Assembly: GCF_000802245.2 (NCBI RefSeq)
Contig: NZ_CP021080.1
Coordinates: 5,270,001-5,334,000 of the forward strand
Reading direction: 5' to 3'
Origin: Streptomyces pluripotens
GTDB taxonomy: Bacteria > Actinomycetota > Actinomycetes > Streptomycetales > Streptomycetaceae
DNA: 64,000 nt
Below are positions 7,986-21,562 of the stretch, piece by piece. The position numbers and the translations under genes were made by a program. Below the pieces are notes generated by a model. That model had not been told where the DNA came from. It searched no databases and saw nothing but the letters and a program-made list of their open reading frames with translations. Numbering within the stretch: position 1 is the stretch's first letter; every line of letters starts with the position of its first letter.

Positions 7986-9155
7986 ATGGCTTACCTCGAC
8001 CACGCCGCCACGACCCCGATGCTCCCGGAGGCGGCGGAGGCGCTGACCGCCCAGCTGAGCATCACGGGCAACGCATCCTCGCTGCATGCCTCCGGCCGCA
8101 AAGCCCGCCGAACGGTCGAAGAGTCCCGCGAGACCCTCGCGGAAGCGTTGGGCGCCCGCCCCAGCGAGGTCGTCTTCACCTCCGGCGGCACCGAGGCCGA
8201 CAACCTGGCCGTCAAGGGCCTGTACTGGTCCCGCCGGGACGCCGACCCGGCCCGGACCCGCATCCTGGTCAGCCCCGTTGAGCACCACGCGGTCCTCGAC
8301 GCCGTGCACTGGCTCGGCGAACACGAGGGCGCCACCGTCGACTACCTTCCCGTCGACTCCTACGGCCGGGTGCATCCCGAGGCACTGCGCGAGGCCATCG
8401 CCCGTAACCCGGATGATGTCGCCCTGGCCACCGTGATGTGGGCCAACAACGAGATCGGCACCGTCCTGCCGGTCCGTGAACTCGCCAGTGTGGCCGCGGA
8501 ATTCGGTATCCCGCTGCACGCCGACGCGGTTCAGGCCCTCGGTCAAGTGCCGGTCGATTTCGCCGCCTCCGGCCTTGCCGCGATGACCGTCTCCGGCCAC
8601 AAGATCGGCGGCCCCTACGGCATCGGCGCCCTGCTGCTCGGCCGCGAGTACACGCCGGTGCCCGTCCTGCACGGCGGCGGTCAGGAACGCCACGTCCGCT
8701 CCGGCACCCTCGACGTCCCGGCCATCGCCTCCTTCGCCGTCGCCGGCCGGCTCGCGGCCGGACAGCGCGAGTGGTTCGCACGCGAGATCGGTGCCCTGCG
8801 CGACCAGTTGATCGACGCCGTCCGCAGCGCCGTGCCGGACGTGATCCTCGGCGGCGATCCGGCACCCGAGGGCCGCCTCCCGGCCAACGCGCACTTCACC
8901 TTCCCCGGCTGCGAGGGCGACTCCCTGCTGCTCCTGCTGGACGCCCGGGGCATCGAATGCTCCACCGGATCCGCCTGCACCGCGGGTGTCGCCCAGCCCA
9001 GCCACGTCCTGCTCGCCACCGGCACCGATCCGGAACTGGCCCGTGGCACACTGCGCTTTTCCCTCGGCCACACCTCGACCGAGGCGGACGTCCAAGCGGT
9101 GGCCGAGGCGATCGGGCCCGCGGTGGAGCGGGCGCGGGCGGCGGGCCTCACGTAA
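7986..9155 (+). CDS. Cysteine desulfurase (IscS/NifS family)
   Basis: 389 residues from ATG at 7986 ([12 protein letters not shown]). Pyridoxal-phosphate enzyme of the class V aminotransferase fold: the Lys of [10 protein letters not shown] (residue 206) would bind the cofactor, and Cys331 in the STGSACTAG loop would carry the persulfide. It removes sulfur from cysteine for transfer to acceptors. mnmA, which needs persulfide sulfur for tRNA 2-thiouridine, follows 750 bases downstream on the same strand, so it is the likely sulfur donor for MnmA. An amidase gene on the other strand separates them. Confidence 0.95.
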   Translation: MAYLDHAATTPMLPEAAEALTAQLSITGNASSLHASGRKARRTVEESRETLAEALGARPSEVVFTSGGTEADNLAVKGLYWSRRDADPARTRILVSPVEHHAVLDAVHWLGEHEGATVDYLPVDSYGRVHPEALREAIARNPDDVALATVMWANNEIGTVLPVRELASVAAEFGIPLHADAVQALGQVPVDFAASGLAAMTVSGHKIGGPYGIGALLLGREYTPVPVLHGGGQERHVRSGTLDVPAIASFAVAGRLAAGQREWFAREIGALRDQLIDAVRSAVPDVILGGDPAPEGRLPANAHFTFPGCEGDSLLLLLDARGIECSTGSACTAGVAQPSHVLLATGTDPELARGTLRFSLGHTSTEADVQAVAEAIGPAVERARAAGLT

Positions 9156-9159
9156 CCGT

Positions 9160-9840
9160 TCAGCGCGGTGCGGTACCGGCCCGGCGTACCAGCCGCATGT
9201 ACCGGTGCCAGTCCCAGTGCGGCCCGGGGTCCGTGTGGTCGGTGCCCGGCACCTGGACGTGGCCGATGATGTGATCCCGGTCCACGGGCAGGCCGTACCG
9301 GCTGCAGATCGCCGCGGTCAGCCGTGCTGAGGTCGCGTACATGGCGTCGGTGAAGGACGAGGCCTCCGTCACGAAGCCCTCGTGCTCTATGCCGACGCTC
9401 CGCTCGTTGTACTGCCTGTTCCCCGCGTGGAAGGCCACGTCCAGTTCCCGGACCAGCTGGGTGAGCCGACCGTCCTTGCGCACGATGTAGTGCGCCGCCG
9501 CCCCGTAAGAGGGGTCCCGGAAGACCTTCACCGCCGACGCGTAGCTCCCCTGGGTGACGTGGATGACCACGCGGTCGATCGGATAGTCGTCGGGTCGGTT
9601 CGCCCTGCGCCAGTTCGCGGCGGAGGCCGCCACCCAGCGCGCTCCGCGGAAGTCCACCGCCCCGGCGACCCGGGGCCTCTCCACGCCAGGCAGCCGCCAC
9701 CACAGCCGGGACACCTCCCGCCTGGCCAGCACCGTTGTACCCACGGCAGCCGCGGCTCCGCCGACCAGCAGGGCGCGCCGGCCCAGCCGTCGGTCCGTGT
9801 CGTCCTTCGCCCCCGCACGATCTTCGCTCCCCACCCGCAC
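9160..9840 (-). CDS. Tat-exported N-acetylmuramoyl-L-alanine amidase (amidase_2/PGRP)
   Basis: 226 residues. The N-terminus holds a twin-arginine-like signal ([15 protein letters not shown] near residues 20-35), suggesting Tat export. The catalytic domain shows the zinc-amidase pattern: VVIHVTQGS (first His), [21 protein letters not shown] and [10 protein letters not shown]. It would cleave the amide between muramic acid and the stem peptide in the cell wall. The gene sits on the opposite strand between the cysteine desulfurase and mnmA, ending 4 bases after the former. Confidence 0.9.
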   Translation of the reverse strand: MRVGSEDRAGAKDDTDRRLGRRALLVGGAAAAVGTTVLARREVSRLWWRLPGVERPRVAGAVDFRGARWVAASAANWRRANRPDDYPIDRVVIHVTQGSYASAVKVFRDPSYGAAAHYIVRKDGRLTQLVRELDVAFHAGNRQYNERSVGIEHEGFVTEASSFTDAMYATSARLTAAICSRYGLPVDRDHIIGHVQVPGTDHTDPGPHWDWHRYMRLVRRAGTAPR

Positions 9841-9899
9841 GTGGTCTCCAACGGATGTCCGGCGGCCCCGGTTCCCGCGCCCCGTACCCTGGAAGAGCT

Positions 9900-11030
9900 A
9901 TGACTGACACCCCGCAGCGCACCCGCCCCCTCCGCGTCCTCGCCGCCATGTCCGGCGGAGTCGACTCCGCCGTCGCCGCCGCGCGCGCCGCGGAAGCCGG
10001 CCACGAGGTCACCGGCGTCCACCTCGCGCTCTCCGCGAACCCGCAGTCCTTCCGTACCGGCGCGCGGGGCTGCTGCACCATCGAGGACTCACGCGACGCC
10101 CGCCGGGCGGCCGACGTCATCGGCATCCCGTTCTACGTCTGGGACCTCGCCGACCGCTTCCGTGAGGACGTCGTCGAGGACTTCATCGCCGAGTACGAAG
10201 CCGGTCGCACCCCCAACCCGTGCCTGCGCTGCAATGAGAAGATCAAGTTCGCCGCGCTGCTGGACAAGGCGCTGGCCCTCGGCTTCGACGCCGTCTGCAC
10301 CGGCCACTACGCCAAGGTGATCGTGCGCGCGGACGGCTCCCGCGAGCTGCACCGCGCCTCCGACATGGCCAAGGACCAGTCGTACGTCCTCGGTGTCCTG
10401 GACGAGAAACAGCTCGCTCACGCGATGTTCCCGCTCGGCGACACGGTCACCACCAAGGAGGAGATCCGCGCCGAGGCCGAGCGCCGGGGAATCGCGGTGG
10501 CCAAGAAGCCCGACTCGCACGACATCTGCTTCATCGCCGACGGCGACACCCAGGGCTTCCTGGCGCAGCGGCTCGGCAAGGCCGAGGGCGACATCGTCGA
10601 CGAGTCCGGCACCAGGCTCGGCACCCACGAGGGCGCCTACGGCTTCACCATCGGCCAGCGCAAGGGGCTACGCATCGGCACCCCGGCCCCCGACGGCAAG
10701 CCGCGCTACGTACTCGACATCTCCCCCGTCACCAACACGGTCACCGTCGGCCCGGTCGCCGCGCTGGACGTCACCGCACTCACCGCGATCAAGCCCCGCT
10801 GGTGCGGCACCGCCCCCACCGGCCCCGGCACCTACACGGCCCAACTCCGTGCGCACGGCGGCGAGAGCGAGGTCACCGCGGAGCCGGTCGGCAGTGAGCT
10901 GCACGTCGTTTTCACCGAGCCGGTTCGCGGGGTCGCCCCGGGTCAGGCGATCGTCCTGTATGACGGCACCCGCGTGGTGGGCTCGGCGACGATCGCGTCG
11001 ACCACCCGCGCGACAGCCGCGGTGGGGTGA
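9900..11030 (+). CDS. mnmA: tRNA-specific 2-thiouridylase MnmA
   Basis: 376 residues from ATG at 9900, with GGAAGAG just upstream. The ATP-binding PP-loop is [11 protein letters not shown] near residue 17. The catalytic Cys108 lies in NPCLRCNEK and the second Cys210 in [20 protein letters not shown] near residue 58 is also family-typical. It activates U34 of Lys, Glu and Gln tRNAs with ATP and inserts sulfur taken from a persulfide donor, here probably the cysteine desulfurase encoded at 7986. Confidence 0.96.
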   Translation: MTDTPQRTRPLRVLAAMSGGVDSAVAAARAAEAGHEVTGVHLALSANPQSFRTGARGCCTIEDSRDARRAADVIGIPFYVWDLADRFREDVVEDFIAEYEAGRTPNPCLRCNEKIKFAALLDKALALGFDAVCTGHYAKVIVRADGSRELHRASDMAKDQSYVLGVLDEKQLAHAMFPLGDTVTTKEEIRAEAERRGIAVAKKPDSHDICFIADGDTQGFLAQRLGKAEGDIVDESGTRLGTHEGAYGFTIGQRKGLRIGTPAPDGKPRYVLDISPVTNTVTVGPVAALDVTALTAIKPRWCGTAPTGPGTYTAQLRAHGGESEVTAEPVGSELHVVFTEPVRGVAPGQAIVLYDGTRVVGSATIASTTRATAAVG

Positions 11031-11106
11031 CCAGTGGGCTCGCGGCAGGGCGGTGGTGCGCCGGCGGGAGCGGCAGCAGTGGCGGTGGACAGGTGCGCCG
11101 CCCGGG

Positions 11107-11889
11107 TCACCCGGTGAAGAAGTCCGTCAGCACCGGCCCCAGCACCTCGGGCTCCACCATGTGGGTCTGCCCCTCCAGCACGCGGTGGGTACCCAGCGGC
11201 ACCGCCTCCGCGATCGCCCGGGACGCCTCGCGCATGAAGCCCGGGCTCGCCCCGCCCGCGACGGACAGCACGGGCACGGAGATCGCGGCCACCCGCTCCC
11301 GGGGCAGGAGGCCGTCACCCATGACTGCGTCGTCGTGGGCGAGGCTCGGCGCGACGGCCTCCAGGCCGGCCCACATGGGGGACTGGCGGGCACCCCGGAT
11401 CACCTCCTCGCCGAGGCCCGTCAACCGGAGGAAGAGTTCCACCGCCTCCCCGGGCCGACCCTCCGCGAGCGCCTGGCCCAACTGCTCCTTGTACCGCGCC
11501 TCCCGCTCGGCGCCACCCTCCAGGAAGTCGGCGAACGGCACCTCGTACACCGCCGCCTGACGGACCGGCACCCCGCTCGCGGCGGCCTCCAACACTAGTG
11601 CGCCACCGGAGGAGACCCCGAAGAGTGCCGCTTCGCCGCCCACCGCGTCGACCAGCGCGGCGAGGTCCTCCACCTCACGGGCTACCGCGTACGGTCGCGT
11701 GTCGCCGCTCTCACCGCGGCCCCGGCGGTCGTAGACGACGGCCGTGCAGCGGTCCGAGAGCCGCGTCGCCAGGGGCATCATGGTGCCGCCGGTGGACAGG
11801 GCGCCGCTCACCAGGATCACCATGGGCCCCTGGCCGATCACGTCGTACGCGAGGCGGGTGCCGTCTCGGGAAGTCGTCATCTCGTCCAT
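11107..11889 (-). CDS. Alpha/beta-fold hydrolase
   Basis: 260 residues; ATG at 11889 or, three codons on, at 11880. The nucleophile elbow is FGVSSGGA (GxSxG near residue 94), with YDRRGRGES before it and a terminal GQTHMVEPE supplying the catalytic His. It is a cytosolic hydrolase of the haloperoxidase/lipase-like group; the substrate cannot be inferred. No signal peptide. The gene stands alone between mnmA and a DUF427 gene. Confidence 0.88.
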   Translation of the reverse strand: MDEMTTSRDGTRLAYDVIGQGPMVILVSGALSTGGTMMPLATRLSDRCTAVVYDRRGRGESGDTRPYAVAREVEDLAALVDAVGGEAALFGVSSGGALVLEAAASGVPVRQAAVYEVPFADFLEGGAEREARYKEQLGQALAEGRPGEAVELFLRLTGLGEEVIRGARQSPMWAGLEAVAPSLAHDDAVMGDGLLPRERVAAISVPVLSVAGGASPGFMREASRAIAEAVPLGTHRVLEGQTHMVEPEVLGPVLTDFFTG

Positions 11890-11926
11890 GTCCGTGCAGA
11901 CTGCCGCACGGGAGACGACTCGTCGG

Positions 11927-12250
11927 TCACGACACGTCGACGTCGTAGAAGCAGAAGTGATCCCTGATCGCGGCCACGTCCGGCTTCGGGTCCGGGTACG
12001 CCCACACCAGATCCGGTGCGCCGGGCAGCGACCAGTACGAGGCCGTGCCCTTGAAGGGGCAGTAGGTGTGGGTCTCGGACGGCGTCAGCAGGTCGGTGCG
12101 CACGTCGTCGGCGGGGATGTAGTAGCGCGTCGGACACCCCGTCTCGCGCAGTTCCAGGGCTCGTCCGGTCTCTGCGAGCACCTGGTCGCCGTGCACCGCA
12201 CGCACGTGCCGCTCGCCCTGCTCGATGGTGATCGTGTGTCCTTGGGCCAT
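11927..12250 (-). CDS. DUF427 domain protein
   Basis: 107 residues from ATG at 12250. The sequence fits DUF427 throughout: YYIPADDV near residue 42, then TYCPFKGTASYWS and the ending DHFCFYDVDV. Members are small beta-rich proteins of unknown function common in actinobacteria. It is divergent from the LOG-like gene with only 34 bases between. That gap carries CGTACGGT twice, at 12254 and 12270, which may be an operator. Confidence 0.88.
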   Translation of the reverse strand: MAQGHTITIEQGERHVRAVHGDQVLAETGRALELRETGCPTRYYIPADDVRTDLLTPSETHTYCPFKGTASYWSLPGAPDLVWAYPDPKPDVAAIRDHFCFYDVDVS

Positions 12251-12284
12251 GGTCGTACGGTAGGGGAGCCGTACGGTGGGCGTC

Positions 12285-12824
12285 ATGAACATCTGCGTCT
12301 TCCTCTCCGCCGCCGACCTCGACGAGCGTTACACGCGTCCGGCGCGCGAGTTCGCGGAGCTGATCGGCAAGGGCGGCCACACCCTGGTCTGGGGTGGCTC
12401 CGACGTCGGCCTGATGAAGGTGGTCGCTGACGGTGTGCACGCGTCGGGCGGCAGACTCCTGGGCGTTTCCGTGGAGTTCCTGGCGAACAAGGCGCGGCCC
12501 GGCGCCGACGAGATGGTCATCGCCGCCGATCTCGCCGAACGCAAGAAGCTGCTGCTGGAGAGGGCGGACGCGGTGGTGATCATGGTGGGCGGTACCGGCA
12601 CGCTGGACGAGGCCACCGAGATCCTGGAGCTGAAGAAGCACGGCCGCACCGAGAAGCCGGTCGTGTTGTTGAACACCGCCGGCTTCTATGACGGCCTGCG
12701 TGCGCAGTTCCTTCGCATGGAGGATGAGGGCTTCCTGCCGCGTCCCCTGTCCGAGCTGGTGTTCTTCGCCGAGCAGCCGGCCGGGGCCCTGGCCCACCTA
12801 CAGGAGCGGCTGGGCGTCCGCTGA
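12285..12824 (+). CDS. LOG family (lysine-decarboxylase-like) nucleotide-binding protein
   Basis: 179 residues from ATG at 12285. Rossmann-like protein of the TIGR00730 family, with GGSDVGLM near residue 41, LAERKKLLL (the family RK pair) and VGGTGTLDE in place of the canonical PGGxGTxxE. Characterised members release cytokinin bases from nucleoside monophosphates. With the altered first position of the GG motif I would not claim that activity. The SDR gene follows after 16 bases, so the two are likely co-transcribed. Confidence 0.88.
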   Translation: MNICVFLSAADLDERYTRPAREFAELIGKGGHTLVWGGSDVGLMKVVADGVHASGGRLLGVSVEFLANKARPGADEMVIAADLAERKKLLLERADAVVIMVGGTGTLDEATEILELKKHGRTEKPVVLLNTAGFYDGLRAQFLRMEDEGFLPRPLSELVFFAEQPAGALAHLQERLGVR

Positions 12825-12840
12825 TGCGAGCATGGCGGGC

Positions 12841-13530
12841 ATGGCTACTCATGTGATCACCGGGGCCGGCTCCGGCATCGGCGCGGCCGTGGCCCGCCGT
12901 CTGCACGAGCGCGGGGACGATCTCGTGCTGCACGCGCGTGACGCGGGCCGGGCGAAGCACCTCGCGACCGCGTTCCCCGGGGCGCGCACGCTGGTCGGCG
13001 ACCTCGCGGACCCGGACAGGCTGTCCTGGGCGTTCTCCCACCAGACGCTTCCGGACCGGGTGGACTCCCTCTTGCACGTCGCCGGGGTCGTCGAGCTCGG
13101 CGCGGTGGGCGACCTCACCCCGAAGTCCTGGCACCACCAGCTCAACGTCAACCTGGTCGCCCCCGCCGAGCTGACCCGGCACCTCCTGCCCCAGCTGCGT
13201 ACGGCACGCGGCCATGTGATCTTCGTCAACTCGGGTTCCGGACTGAACGCCCATGCCGGCTGGTCCGCGTACGCCGCCTCCAAGCACGGTCTGAAGGCCC
13301 TCGCCGACGCTCTGCGCCAGGAGGAGCACGCGGGCGGGGTCCGGGTCACCTCCATCTATCCCGGCCGTACGGCGAGCCCCATGCAGGCCAAGGTCCACCG
13401 GCAGGAGGGCAGGGAGTACGACGCCTCGCGGTGGATCGACCCGGAGTCCGTCGCCACGACGATCCTGATGGCGTTGGACCTGCCGGCGGACGCGGAGGTC
13501 AACGACCTGACGGTGCGGCCGGGGCGCTGA
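12841..13530 (+). CDS. Short-chain dehydrogenase/reductase
   Basis: 229 residues from ATG at 12841 (an in-frame ATG at 12832 is possible). It has the cofactor motif TGAGSGIG near residue 6, the catalytic Ser in VNSGSG, and YAASK with Tyr and Lys. A classical SDR oxidoreductase acting on an alcohol or ketone, substrate unknown. It is placed 16 bases after the LOG-like gene. Confidence 0.92.
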   Translation: MATHVITGAGSGIGAAVARRLHERGDDLVLHARDAGRAKHLATAFPGARTLVGDLADPDRLSWAFSHQTLPDRVDSLLHVAGVVELGAVGDLTPKSWHHQLNVNLVAPAELTRHLLPQLRTARGHVIFVNSGSGLNAHAGWSAYAASKHGLKALADALRQEEHAGGVRVTSIYPGRTASPMQAKVHRQEGREYDASRWIDPESVATTILMALDLPADAEVNDLTVRPGR

Positions 13531-13603
13531 CCGCCCGGCACCGGCCCGGCGGGGACCGGTCTGCCGGACCCGGGCCCGGCGGCGTCTACGTAGGCTTCAC
13601 CCC

Positions 13604-14605
13604 GTGAACGACAACATGCGCTTTGCTGCCGCCACCGGCGTCGGGTCCATGCCCGGCACCGACGCGCGGGAGGCCGCCAAAACCGTCACCGGTAGCGTGG
13701 AAGACTTTCCGTTCCTGGCCGAGCTGCCCGCGCGGGGCCCCGGAGCCGACATGATCGGCCGCACCGCCGGGATGCTGGTCGAGTTGTACGCGCGCGTGGA
13801 GCCCAGCGGCTGGCGGATCGGGGACCGGCCGGGCCGGGACACCAAGCGGGCCCGGTCCTGGCTGGGGGAGGACCTGGACGCCCTGGAGGAGTTCACCCAG
13901 GGGTACCGGGGGGATCTCAAGGTGCAGGCCGTCGGCCCGTGGACCCTGGCTGCCGCACTGGAGCTGAAGAACGGCGAGGTCGCGCTCTCCGACCCCGGCG
14001 CATGCCGTGACCTGGCAGCCTCCCTCATCGAGGGGCTGCGGCTGCACCTCGCTGAGGTGCGGCGCCGGGTCCCCGGTGCCCGGATCGTGCTGCAGCTCGA
14101 TGAGCCGTCCCTCACCCCCGTCCTGCGCGGGAGGGTCCGCACCGCCAGCGGCTACCGCACACACCGGGCCGTGGACCGGCAGACCGTCGAAGCGACGCTG
14201 CGGGACGTCGTCGGGGTGCACGACGGGGGACCGGTGGCCGTGCACTCCTGCGCACCGGACGTCCCCTTCGCGCTGCTGCGGAGGGCCGGGGTGGCAGCGG
14301 TCTCCTGCGACGCCGCACTGCTCACCGAGCGTGACGACGAGGCGATCGGGGAGGCCATCGAGGCCGGCACGCGGCTGTTCGCCGGTGTCGTGCCGGGCAC
14401 GGACGGCCCGTTGTCAGACCCTGCCGGTAGCGTCATGGGTGTCAGGACGCTGTGGCGCAGGTTGGGGCTGGGTCCGGGGCTGCTCGCGGAGGCGGTCACG
14501 GTCACCCCGGCATGTGGGCTGGCGGGTGCTTCCCCCGCCTACGCGCGCCAGGTGCTCGCCCACTGCGTCCGGGCGGCGAGATCCCTCGCGGACAACCCAG
14601 AGTAA
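13604..14605 (+). CDS. Cobalamin-independent methionine synthase-like protein (MetE C-terminal domain only)
   Basis: 333 residues from GTG at 13604. It corresponds to the C-terminal catalytic half of MetE, about half the length of the full enzyme. The zinc site is recognisable: VAVHSCAPD provides His and Cys, and the late VTPACGLAG provides the second Cys. It could transfer a methyl group to homocysteine or a related thiol from a donor other than triglutamyl folate, as proposed for short MetE homologues. It lies 15 bases before ligA and is probably in the same operon. Confidence 0.85.
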   Translation: MNDNMRFAAATGVGSMPGTDAREAAKTVTGSVEDFPFLAELPARGPGADMIGRTAGMLVELYARVEPSGWRIGDRPGRDTKRARSWLGEDLDALEEFTQGYRGDLKVQAVGPWTLAAALELKNGEVALSDPGACRDLAASLIEGLRLHLAEVRRRVPGARIVLQLDEPSLTPVLRGRVRTASGYRTHRAVDRQTVEATLRDVVGVHDGGPVAVHSCAPDVPFALLRRAGVAAVSCDAALLTERDDEAIGEAIEAGTRLFAGVVPGTDGPLSDPAGSVMGVRTLWRRLGLGPGLLAEAVTVTPACGLAGASPAYARQVLAHCVRAARSLADNPE

Positions 14606-16816
<2,211 letters not shown>

Positions 16817-16824
16817 CGGTTGAA

Positions 16825-16864
16825 GGCCACCCGATCGGCGCATATCAGTTGCATACGGGTGGCC
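16825..16864. terminator. Candidate terminator after ligA
   Basis: GGCCACCCG (16825-16833) and CGGGTGGCC (16856-16864) form a 9-bp stem with a 22-base loop, 8 bases after the ligA stop. Confidence 0.5.
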
Positions 16865-17075
16865 CGTGCCTATTCGGGCAACCGTCGACGACCGGTGCCC
16901 GTGGAAGCCTTCTGCGGCCTACTGTTGAGGGGTGCGCCTGCCGTGTCCAGCTGCGGCCGGGGCATCCCCCTGCCCACCAGAGGCGCGGGGAAGGTTTCTT
17001 CGACGCGGAGCCGCTGATGGCTGTCGGGCATCGGGCCGCGTGGCGTGGGTACCGCCGGCTGTGAGAGGGACGGGA

Positions 17076-19316
17076 ATGGAACCGACCGAGAGCGTCGCCC
17101 CGGACTCACGGCTGCGTCTGCGCCGCCGTGCGGGCGGATGGCGGGGGAACCGGCGGACGGGTCGCGGTTGCGGGTGGACCGGCGGTCAGGCACGCCTGTC
17201 GGGGCCGGCCGTCGGTACCAAGGCGCGGCCTCCCACATCCCTGGCCATCGAGTCTGCCCCTGGCCCGGTGGGCGCCGGGTCCGAACGCCACCTGTCCTGG
17301 CCCGCACCGCCCGCCTCCGTCGTGGCAGCGGCCGGATTCGTCCTGGGCGCCGGCTTCTACCGCGCCTTCGCCGACCAGCACGCCCTCTTCCCCAGCGGTA
17401 CGGTCGGTTGGTCGCTGGCCCTGCTCACCGGCATCATCGTCTGCCACCTCGTCATGCTGGGCCGCGCCCGCTGGTGGAGCGGCACCGGTTCCGGCGTCGC
17501 CCTCACCCTCGCCGTTCTGCTGCTGTACGGCTGGGTGCCCGCAGGCCTGGTGAGCCTCACGGTCGTCGTCCTGGTCGGCATCGCCCGACGACACGACTGG
17601 CGGCAGGGCGTACTGCATGGCGCGGTCGACATCCTCGGCATCGGCGCCGGCGCTCTGCTGCTCAGCGCGTTCGGCAGGATCCCGAGTGTTGAGGAGCCCT
17701 GGCGGCCGGACAGCTGGAGCATCACCACCGCACCCGAGGTCGTGCTCGCCGCCGCCACCTACCTCGCCGTCAGCCGCGGCCTGCTGTGGTACCTGCATGC
17801 CCCACGCGGCGGCAGGGTCCCCGCCATCGACCGCTCCGCCTTGGTCAGACAGGGCCTCGTCGCCGTCGCGCTGCTCGGGATCGCGCCCCTGCTCTGCGTT
17901 GTCGCGGACGCCCAGCCGGTCTTGTTGCCGCTGTTCGCCATCCCGCTCATCGCTCTCGACTCCACCCTGTGGATGGCGCACGCCCGCGCCGAGGAGCAAC
18001 TGCGTGATCTGCTGACCGGGCTGCCCAACCGGCAGTGGCTGCTGGAGCGGATCTGGACTGCTCTCGACGACGCCGAACGCATCGGTGCCCGTGCTGCCCT
18101 CATGCTGATCGACCTCGACCGGTTCCGGTCGGTGAACGACACCCTCGGTCATCTCGCCGGTGACCGGCTGTTGCTCCAGATAGCCGACCGGCTGCGGCTC
18201 GCGCTGCCGCGCGGCGCCGAGGCCGCCCGGCTCGGCGGCGACGAGTTCGCCGTGTTACTGCCGGTAGCAGACTCCACCACCTCGGCCACCCGCGCCGCCC
18301 GCAGTCTCGTCACCGCGCTCAGCTCGCCCCTGGACCTGGACGGGCTCACCCTTGTGCTGGAGGCCAGTGCGGGTGTCGCCGTCTTCCCTGACCATGCGCT
18401 CGACGCGGAAGGGCTGCTGCGTCGGGCCGACGTGGCGATGTACCAGGCGAAGAGGGACCGTACGGGCGTGGAGGCGTACGAGTCCAAGAGGGACTCCAAC
18501 ACCCCGGACCGGCTTGGTCTCCTGGGCGATCTGCGGCGGGCGTTGGAGGCGAACGACGTAGAGCTTCACTACCAGCCCAAGGTCCGTTTCGACGGGCAGG
18601 TCGCAGGGCTGGAGGCACTGGTGCGCTGGGTGCATCCCGAGCGCGGGAAGGTGCCGCCGGACGAGTTCATAGCGATCGCCGAGTCCTCCGGGTTGATGCC
18701 CTATCTGACGGAGTACGTCCTGGAGACCGCGCTCGCGCAGGTTGCCCGTTGGCGGGCGCAGGGGTTGCGTGTGCCGGTCGCCGTGAACGTCTCCCCGCGC
18801 GATGTCCACACGCCGGGGTTCGCCGGCTCGGTCGCCGCCCGGTTGGCCCGGCACGGGGTCCCGGCCGGAGCGCTCCAGCTGGAGATAACCGAACACGTCC
18901 TGCTGGAGGATCCGCAGCAGGCCGCCGACACCCTCGCCGGACTCACCGGGCACGGTGTGAAGATGTCCCTGGACGACTTCGGCACGGGGTACTCGTCCCT
19001 GGTCCATCTGCGGCGGTTGCCGGTCAGCGAGCTGAAGATCGACCGTTCCTTCGTTGCCCGGCTGGCCGTCGACACCGAGGACGCGGAGATCGTGCGCTGC
19101 ACGGTCGACCTGGCCCATTCGCTCGGTTTGCTGGTCGTCGCCGAGGGCGTGGAGGACGACGAAACCTGGGAGCGGCTGCGGGACCTGGGCTGTGACGCCG
19201 TACAGGGCTGGCTGGTTGCCGCAGCGATGCCGCCCGAGGAGACGACGGCATGGCTGCGTGCGCGGGGGTCGCGTGGCTGGCAGCGGCCCCGGGCGGCACT
19301 GCCGGCCGCCGAGTAG
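17076..19316 (+). CDS. rmdB: Membrane GGDEF-EAL protein, probable c-di-GMP phosphodiesterase (RmdB position)
   Basis: 746 residues from ATG at 17076. Several N-terminal membrane segments (about residues 70-300) are followed by a GGDEF domain (RLGGDEF, residue 387) and an EAL domain with all signature motifs intact: EALVRW (513), NVSPRD, LEITEH, DDFGTGYSSL (633) and ELKIDRSF. No RxxD inhibitory site precedes GGDEF. The position between ligA and gatC is that of S. coelicolor RmdB, a phosphodiesterase affecting development; the symbol rests on that memory of gene order. Its catalytic outcome is probably c-di-GMP breakdown. Confidence 0.88.
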   Translation: MEPTESVAPDSRLRLRRRAGGWRGNRRTGRGCGWTGGQARLSGPAVGTKARPPTSLAIESAPGPVGAGSERHLSWPAPPASVVAAAGFVLGAGFYRAFADQHALFPSGTVGWSLALLTGIIVCHLVMLGRARWWSGTGSGVALTLAVLLLYGWVPAGLVSLTVVVLVGIARRHDWRQGVLHGAVDILGIGAGALLLSAFGRIPSVEEPWRPDSWSITTAPEVVLAAATYLAVSRGLLWYLHAPRGGRVPAIDRSALVRQGLVAVALLGIAPLLCVVADAQPVLLPLFAIPLIALDSTLWMAHARAEEQLRDLLTGLPNRQWLLERIWTALDDAERIGARAALMLIDLDRFRSVNDTLGHLAGDRLLLQIADRLRLALPRGAEAARLGGDEFAVLLPVADSTTSATRAARSLVTALSSPLDLDGLTLVLEASAGVAVFPDHALDAEGLLRRADVAMYQAKRDRTGVEAYESKRDSNTPDRLGLLGDLRRALEANDVELHYQPKVRFDGQVAGLEALVRWVHPERGKVPPDEFIAIAESSGLMPYLTEYVLETALAQVARWRAQGLRVPVAVNVSPRDVHTPGFAGSVAARLARHGVPAGALQLEITEHVLLEDPQQAADTLAGLTGHGVKMSLDDFGTGYSSLVHLRRLPVSELKIDRSFVARLAVDTEDAEIVRCTVDLAHSLGLLVVAEGVEDDETWERLRDLGCDAVQGWLVAAAMPPEETTAWLRARGSRGWQRPRAALPAAE

Positions 19317-19511
19317 TAGTCGCGGTGGCCACGCGCTACCGGTGCCGTCGCGCCTGGCCGCGGCGACCGCTTCGTCAGGGGCGGATTCCGGGACGGACGC
19401 CGTGCCCGTGGTCGTACTCGCCGGGGTCCGGGTCAGCCGTTTCACGGGCACCCGGCGCGGCCCCATAGGATTGGGCCCAAACGACACGCACTCACCCCAG
19501 AGGATCGCTGC

Positions 19512-19808
19512 ATGCCTGGCATCACGCGCGAGGAGGTCGCCCACCTCGCCCGGCTGGCGCGTCTGGAGCTGAAGCCCGAAGAACTCGACCACTTCGCAGG
19601 CCAGCTGGACGACATCATTGGCGCGGTCGCACGCGTCAGCGAGGTCGCCGACCAAGACGTACCGCCGACCTCGCACCCGCTCCCGCTGACGAACGTCATG
19701 CGCGCGGACGAGGTCCGTCCCTCGCTCACCCCCGAGCAGGCGCTCTCCGGCGCCCCGGCCCAGGAGCAGCAGCGTTTCAAGGTGCCGCAGATCCTGGGGG
19801 AGGACTGA
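19512..19808 (+). CDS. gatC: Asp-tRNA(Asn)/Glu-tRNA(Gln) amidotransferase subunit C
   Basis: 98 residues, ATG at 19512. The start [17 protein letters not shown] and the ending region around PSLTPEQAL are family-typical. GatC wraps around GatA and GatB and stabilises the amidotransferase. gatA begins 2 bases after its stop, so the genes are tightly coupled. Confidence 0.96.
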   Translation: MPGITREEVAHLARLARLELKPEELDHFAGQLDDIIGAVARVSEVADQDVPPTSHPLPLTNVMRADEVRPSLTPEQALSGAPAQEQQRFKVPQILGED

Positions 19809-19810
19809 CC

Positions 19811-21306
<1,496 letters not shown>

Positions 21307-21310
<4 letters not shown>

Positions 21311-21546
21311 GCGCACTGACCAAGGCCAAGGGCTTCAAGAAGTCCAAGTCCGGTACGTACCTGTCCATGGCCACCACCGCGTTCGGCGCGGTGAGCGTCG
21401 TCAAGCAGATCAAGAAGGCGCGGCTGGAGAACGACACGCTGCGGTTGATCGACGCCACGGTGTCCGCCGCTGCGATCGTCACCGGCCTCGCCATCCTCTA
21501 CCGCGAGCTGAAGCGGTTGGGCGACGACGACGTCCTGCTGGGCTGA
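21307..21546 (+). CDS. Conserved small protein between gatA and gatB
   Basis: 79 residues from GTG at 21307, which overlaps the gatA stop by GTGA, so translation is coupled. The N-terminus is Lys-rich ([12 protein letters not shown]), and residues 20-65 are two moderately hydrophobic stretches around [16 protein letters not shown], suggesting a small membrane-associated or helical-hairpin protein. gatB begins 16 bases later. I do not recognise a family. Tight placement inside the gat operon suggests a real gene. Confidence 0.75.
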
Positions 21547-21562
21547 GAGGGAAGTTTTCACC

